Shown piece after piece: positions 4,842-9,082 of a stretch of DNA of 9,082 nucleotides. The stretch covers positions 1-9,082 of the forward strand of contig CAKRWX010000084.1 in assembly GCA_934418055.1 (NCBI GenBank). Reading direction: 5' to 3'. The notes beneath the pieces are model-generated. The model did no database searches and had not been told where the DNA came from. It worked only from the letters and a program-made list of their open reading frames with translations. Both the position numbers and the translations under genes were made by a program. Numbering within the stretch: position 1 is the first letter of the stretch; each line of letters begins with the position of its first letter. This DNA is from an uncultured Lachnospiraceae bacterium. GTDB lineage: Bacteria; Bacillota; Clostridia; Lachnospirales; Lachnospiraceae.

Positions 4842-7800
4842 TCAAGCCTTTTCATTCTTCACGCACAATTCCTGCAGCCGTTTTAAGATCTCCTGCGCCT
4901 TGTCCGCCATAGACAGACAATCCTGATTTTTCTTATTACGCTCCTGATACAGAAATCCCGGTGTCTCACCCATCTGCATCTTTAACGCCCCTTTGTACTC
5001 TGCTACCAGTGCCGGAATGCCCTCGGTGTTTAACTTCGCCTTCGGGAACATGGAGATCCGTACCTCCTGGCGGTTGATCCCCACCTCGGTCACGTATGCC
5101 TGATGCGCTAACGCCTTGATGAGCGCGATCCGCAGCAGATTGTCCACAGCCTTTGGAATATCCCCAAACCGGTCGATCAGCTCATCCTGCATATCCATAT
5201 ATTCTTCCTCAGACTCGATGGCAGAGATCCGCTTATACACATCCAGCTTCTGATATTCATTCTTAATATAAGAAACCGGAATGTACGCATCGATATCGCA
5301 GTCTACCACCGTCTGGAAATCCTCTTCCTCGTCCCTTTTTCCGCGCAGGGCTTCTACCGCCTGATTTAACAGCTTGCAGTACAGGTCATAACCAACCGCC
5401 TCCATATGCCCATGCTGTTCCGCGCCCAGCACATTTCCGGCGCCGCGGATCTCCAGATCGCGCATGGCGATCTTGATGCCGGAGCCTAACTCTGTAAATT
5501 CACGGATGGCCTGAAGTCGCTTCTCCGCTACTTCTTTTAACACCTTATCCCGCTTATACATCAAAAACGCATAAGAAGTCCTGCTGGAACGGCCCACACG
5601 GCCCCTTAACTGGTAAAGCTGGGACAGGCCCATATGGTCTGCGTCCTGAATGATCATGGTATTCGCGTTAGAAATGTCCAGTCCGGTCTCGATGATAGTG
5701 GTAGACACCAGCACATCGATATCGCCGTTGATAAAATCCAGCATGATCTTCTCCAACTGGTGCTCATGCATCTGCCCGTGGGCGAACACCACATTGGCAT
5801 CCGGTACTAATTGTGCCACATGGTTCGCCACCTCTTCAATATCCTTCACCCGGTTGTATACATAATACACCTGTCCACCTCTGGCCAGCTCCCGTTTTAT
5901 ACCTTCCCGGACCATCTCATCATTGTATTCCATCACATAGGTCTGGATCGGTACACGGTCCACCGGCGGTTCCTCCAGCACACTCATATCCCGGATTCCC
6001 ACCAGGCTCATGTGAAGAGTTCGCGGAATCGGAGTTGCCGTCAACGTCAGAACATCCACATTTTCCCTTAATTTCTTGATCTTTTCCTTATCTGATACAC
6101 CAAACCGCTGCTCCTCATCGATGATCAGCAGTCCCAGATCTTTAAAATGCACATCCTTTGACAATACCCGATGCGTTCCAATGACCACATCCACCAGACC
6201 CTTTTTCAGGTCTTCCAGGGTCTTTTTCACCTGCGACGGCGTGCGGAAACGGGATAACAGATCCACCCGCACCGGGAAATCCTTCATTCGCTGGACAAAA
6301 GTATTGTAATGCTGTTGGGCCAAAATGGTGGTCGGCACCAGATATACTACCTGCTTTCCGTCCTGCAGTGCCTTAAAAGCTGCCCGAAGCGCGATCTCCG
6401 TCTTACCATAGCCTACGTCACCGCAGATCAGACGGTCCATGATCTTCCGGCTCTCCATGTCTTTCTTGGTGGCGTCAATGGCATCTAACTGGTCGTCGGT
6501 TTCATCATATGGGAACAGCTCCTCAAACTCCCGCTGCCACACGGTGTCCTCGCTGTACTGGAAACCATTGGAATCCTGTCTGGCGGCGTAAAGCTCTACC
6601 AGGTCTTTGGCGATCTCCTTGACCGCCCCCTTCACCCTGGCCTTGGTTTTCTTCCACTGTTCACCGCCTAATTTATTCAGCTTCGGCGCTTTGGCGTCAC
6701 TTCCGGCGTATTTCTGGATGCCGTCTAAGCGGGTGGCTGGCAGATACAGGTTTCCACCGTCCGCGTACTCGATCTTCAGATAGTCCTTGATCACCTTATC
6801 CTGCTCGATCTTCTCGATACCCCGGTAAATACCCAGGCCGTGATCCTCATGGACCACGTAATCACCGATGGAAAGCTCCGTGAAGCTCTGGATCTTCTTG
6901 CCCTCATAGGAGGTCTTTTTCTTTCTCCGCTTCTTTTTGCTGCCGCCAAACATATCGCCCTCAGTGATCACCACAAACTTGATCTGCGGATACTCAAAGC
7001 CCCGGTGCAGCACACCGTAAGTCACCAGGATCTCTCCAGGCTGCACACTCCGCTCCGGATCATCGGTACAGAAGGCGCTCAGTTCATACTCTCTCAAATC
7101 CCCCGCCAGACGGCTTGCACGGGTCCTGGAGCCGGACAGCAGGACCACCCGGTATTTCTCCTTTTTCCACCGCTTTAAATCTCCGATCAGCATCTCAAAG
7201 CTGTTCTGATAGGAGTTGATATTTCTCGTCTGGATGCTGTAACGGTTCTTGATCTCCTGTCCCGGAAGCTTCTGTTCCAATCCGGTGACACAGACGGTAT
7301 GAGGCGTTTCCAGCTCCGCCAATGTCTCCCGTATCGAATAGAGAAGAGAGGTCTGCTCCGGCAGAAGATAGCCCTTCTCCAGCCGGTTCATCATGCTTTC
7401 CCGGAATTCCGTCTCCACTGCCTCTCCCCGCTCCTTTAAGCGGATAGGCTCGTCTAAGAACACCGCTGTCTCATCCGCAGGAAAATATTCAGCAAATGAC
7501 ACCGTATCCTGACAAAAATAGGTGAGATAACTGTCCAGAGACCCGGTTGCCATGCCATCCTTCAGATTTTCCTTGAATTCTTCGATGATCGAACGGATCC
7601 TATGGGCTTCTTCTGTCTGAAACTGCTCCCGCAAGGTCTTTTCATAAGATTTTTCCGATTTCGTGATCCGCTCCAGACCCATCTCCACCTGCTCCGGTGT
7701 CAGCACGATCTCCGTGGCCGGGTACAGCACCACTTCTTCCAGCTGCTCCACCGACCGCTGGCTCTCCGGATCAAAGCTGCGGATGGAATCCACCTCATCG

Positions 7801-8387
7801 CCCCACAACTCGATCCGGACCGGAAGCTCCTCCGTCAGCGGGAAAATATCCACAATACCGCCACGGATGGAGAACTGTCCCATACCGTCTACCTGTGCCA
7901 TGCGCTCGTAGCCTAAGGACACCAGCCGCTGCTTCCATTCCTCAATATCGATCGCCTCTCCCTGTCTCACCGTCAGGATCTGGCTCTCTACCATGGAAAG
8001 GGGCAGCAAATGATCCATAAGACCATCAATGGTAGTCACCACCACGCCGCTTTTTTCCTCGATCAGATGCCGCAGCACCTGCATCCGCTCCCTGGTGATC
8101 AGGTTGCCGTGGATATCTGCATTATAAAAAAGAAGGTCCTTGGCCGGATACAGCCAGACTGCGTCTGTAAAGCACCGGAAATCCTCGTAGATCTCCTTCG
8201 CTCTGGAGTCGTCGTAAGTTACCACTAACTTCCAGGGCAGTGTCTCCCCGGCCTCCCACATCAGATGAACCTTCTGGGAATCCATGCACCCGCTGATCTG
8301 AACCGGCCCTTTTCCCCGGTTGAGATCCCGATTCAGTTCTTCATACTCCGCCAGTTCCGTCAGCGGATTCACAAATACCCTGCTCAT
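4842..8387 (-). CDS. mfd: Transcription-repair coupling factor Mfd
   Basis: A full-length 1181-residue ATP-dependent DNA translocase that removes RNA polymerase stalled at DNA damage and recruits UvrA. Residues about 1-480 are the UvrB-like N-terminal part, with a degenerate ATP loop (GCMDSQK, 33-39). A basic linker (KKKRRKKK, 484-491) follows. Residues about 502-600 are the CarD-like RNA polymerase interaction domain (IGDYVVHEDHGLGIYRGIE). The translocase motor has Walker A GDVGYGKTE (656-664), DEEQ (757-760), TATPIPRT (783-790) and QLYQLRGRVGRS (923-934). Residues about 1020-1180 form the C-terminal TRCF domain. All key motifs are intact. The start codon is 5 nt past the pth stop, and its weak ribosome binding site (GGGCGAG) lies within the last pth codons, so translation is probably coupled to pth. 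Confidence 0.98.
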   Translation of the reverse strand: MSRVFVNPLTELAEYEELNRDLNRGKGPVQISGCMDSQKVHLMWEAGETLPWKLVVTYDDSRAKEIYEDFRCFTDAVWLYPAKDLLFYNADIHGNLITRERMQVLRHLIEEKSGVVVTTIDGLMDHLLPLSMVESQILTVRQGEAIDIEEWKQRLVSLGYERMAQVDGMGQFSIRGGIVDIFPLTEELPVRIELWGDEVDSIRSFDPESQRSVEQLEEVVLYPATEIVLTPEQVEMGLERITKSEKSYEKTLREQFQTEEAHRIRSIIEEFKENLKDGMATGSLDSYLTYFCQDTVSFAEYFPADETAVFLDEPIRLKERGEAVETEFRESMMNRLEKGYLLPEQTSLLYSIRETLAELETPHTVCVTGLEQKLPGQEIKNRYSIQTRNINSYQNSFEMLIGDLKRWKKEKYRVVLLSGSRTRASRLAGDLREYELSAFCTDDPERSVQPGEILVTYGVLHRGFEYPQIKFVVITEGDMFGGSKKKRRKKKTSYEGKKIQSFTELSIGDYVVHEDHGLGIYRGIEKIEQDKVIKDYLKIEYADGGNLYLPATRLDGIQKYAGSDAKAPKLNKLGGEQWKKTKARVKGAVKEIAKDLVELYAARQDSNGFQYSEDTVWQREFEELFPYDETDDQLDAIDATKKDMESRKIMDRLICGDVGYGKTEIALRAAFKALQDGKQVVYLVPTTILAQQHYNTFVQRMKDFPVRVDLLSRFRTPSQVKKTLEDLKKGLVDVVIGTHRVLSKDVHFKDLGLLIIDEEQRFGVSDKEKIKKLRENVDVLTLTATPIPRTLHMSLVGIRDMSVLEEPPVDRVPIQTYVMEYNDEMVREGIKRELARGGQVYYVYNRVKDIEEVANHVAQLVPDANVVFAHGQMHEHQLEKIMLDFINGDIDVLVSTTIIETGLDISNANTMIIQDADHMGLSQLYQLRGRVGRSSRTSYAFLMYKRDKVLKEVAEKRLQAIREFTELGSGIKIAMRDLEIRGAGNVLGAEQHGHMEAVGYDLYCKLLNQAVEALRGKRDEEEDFQTVVDCDIDAYIPVSYIKNEYQKLDVYKRISAIESEEEYMDMQDELIDRFGDIPKAVDNLLRIALIKALAHQAYVTEVGINRQEVRISMFPKAKLNTEGIPALVAEYKGALKMQMGETPGFLYQERNKKNQDCLSMADKAQEILKRLQELCVKNEKA

Positions 8388-8392
8388 AATTT

Positions 8393-8968
8393 CTACTCGC
8401 CCTTTTTCTTCATATTATAATGATTCATGGCTGCGTCCATGCCCTTGTCTAAGATCATCTCCGCCGCATCCGCCGCGTCCTTAAATGCCTCGTCCATCTT
8501 CGCCTGGTCTTCTTTGGAGAAATGACCCAGCACATAATCTGCTAAATCCATGCCCTTCGGCTTATCGCCAACGCCGACCTTGATCCGTGGGAATTCCTGG
8601 GTTCCCAGATGAGCAATGATATTTTTGATCCCATTGTGACCGCCTGCGCTTCCTTTTCCACGGAGCCGTAACTGTCCCGGTTCTAAACTGATGTCATCAT
8701 AGATCACCAGAATATCTTCCGGATCTACCTTATAAAAATCCGCCGCTGCCCGGACACTCTCACCGCTTAAATTCATATATGTCTGCGGTTTTAACAGGAT
8801 CACCTTCTGACCTGCCAGTATTCCTTTCCCGCACAGTCCCTTGTGTTTTTTCTCTTCTACTTCGATCCCCATCCGGTCCGCCAGAATATCGATCGTCTCA
8901 AAGCCCACGTTATGACGGGTATGAGCGTATTCCTTTCCCGGATTTCCTAAACCTACTATAATATACAT
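8393..8968 (-). CDS. pth: Peptidyl-tRNA hydrolase
   Basis: A 191-residue cytoplasmic enzyme that frees tRNA from prematurely released peptidyl-tRNA (EC 3.1.1.29), of normal length for bacterial Pth. It starts MYIIVGLGNPG. N9, H19 (TRHNVGF), N66 (TYMNLSGE), D92 (IYDDISL) and N112 (GGHNGIKN) match the catalytic and substrate-binding residues of E. coli Pth (N10, H20, N68, D93, N114). The start has AAAGGAT (8976-8982) 7 nt upstream. It is followed after 5 nt by mfd, a known pairing in Bacillota. No promoter is visible in the 114 bases upstream, so the operon probably begins outside the window. Confidence 0.98.
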   Translation of the reverse strand: MYIIVGLGNPGKEYAHTRHNVGFETIDILADRMGIEVEEKKHKGLCGKGILAGQKVILLKPQTYMNLSGESVRAAADFYKVDPEDILVIYDDISLEPGQLRLRGKGSAGGHNGIKNIIAHLGTQEFPRIKVGVGDKPKGMDLADYVLGHFSKEDQAKMDEAFKDAADAAEMILDKGMDAAMNHYNMKKKGE

Positions 8969-8973
8969 GTATG

Positions 8974-9082
8974 TTATCCTTTCCAGACCATCCGGACCAG
9001 TTTTTCATTCGTTTTCCTGCGTCCGTCCGGCCTCAATTCCATTTTATGTGCCAGCCTGCACCGTCTTATCCCTGCATTCCCG
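8974..9082 (-). CDS. Possible C-terminal end of an upstream gene of the pth operon
   Basis: One minus-strand frame is open from the right edge to TAA at 8974-8976, 35 codons, ending 5 nt before the pth start. The peptide is rich in Arg and Lys (ends KLVRMVWKG), and I do not recognise it. The other two frames stop early. The short spacing, the lack of a promoter for pth and the open frame suggest the tail of a co-transcribed gene, but 35 codons can be open by chance. Confidence 0.3.
   Translation of the reverse strand, partial: GNAGIRRCRLAHKMELRPDGRRKTNEKLVRMVWKG

Noticed and set aside
4573..4845. Minus-strand open frame of 90 codons over the HEPN gene and terminator
   Set aside because: It crosses the terminator hairpin and is antisense to the HEPN coding sequence; no motif.
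6904..6939. Very basic segment KKKRRKKK in Mfd as a possible foreign insert
   Set aside because: A basic linker before the RNA polymerase interaction domain is normal in Mfd of Bacillota.
5650..8228. Many plus-strand open frames opposite mfd
   Set aside because: mfd is intact and full length; these frames are its antisense shadows with no start signals.
1..9082. CRISPR array, insertion sequence, tRNA or rRNA genes
   Set aside because: No spaced direct repeats, transposase frame, terminal inverted repeats or RNA gene signatures were seen.

Overview
The window looks like a chromosomal segment of an anaerobic, low-to-moderate GC Bacillota, most likely a gut clostridium of the Lachnospiraceae type. 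The grounds are the protein sequences as remembered (a cytosolic cysteine-type sulfatase beginning MKAIMMMFD, an NhaC-type antiporter, a HEPN/MNT pair and a tight pth-mfd pair), strong AGGAGG-type ribosome binding sites, and consensus TTGACA/TATAAT promoters. No species can be named from sequence alone.

Layout. Bases 1-352 (minus) are the first 117 codons of a sulfatase that runs off the left edge. It is divergent from a LacI-family repressor gene (678-1742, plus). The 325-bp AT-rich gap between them carries a good promoter in each direction and three copies of an 18-bp LacI-type operator. One copy sits at the predicted start of each transcript and one lies in between. This is the best supported regulatory circuit in the window: the repressor probably controls itself and the sulfatase locus in response to an unknown, probably sulfated-sugar-related, ligand.

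Bases 1783-3821 (minus) hold a SlyD-like FKBP peptidyl-prolyl isomerase and, upstream of it, an NhaC-family Na+/H+ antiporter. The published-style longest ORFs of both overshoot the likely starts, which are fixed by strong Shine-Dalgarno sequences. The antiporter leader contains a long inverted repeat: an 18-bp stem with one bulged base whose 3' arm is the Shine-Dalgarno itself and which is followed by six U. It could be an RNA switch or terminator, or a DNA operator around the promoter.

Bases 4019-4778 (plus) hold a two-gene MNT nucleotidyltransferase/HEPN module with a 17-nt overlap, the layout of HEPN/MNT toxin-antitoxin pairs. The MNT protein has the GSYARG...SDID core, but a tryptophan stands where I would expect the third acidic residue.

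Bases 4842-8968 (minus) are the core genome pair pth (peptidyl-tRNA hydrolase) and mfd (transcription-repair coupling factor), 5 nt apart and surely co-transcribed. The last ~110 bases at the right edge may be the end of another gene in the same operon. Both convergent gene pairs (lacI/FKBP and HEPN/mfd) share a hairpin that can act as a terminator in both directions. The left third (sulfatase, repressor) and the HEPN/MNT pair are visibly more AT-rich in codon choice than antiporter, FKBP, pth and mfd, which suggests accessory genes set among core genes.
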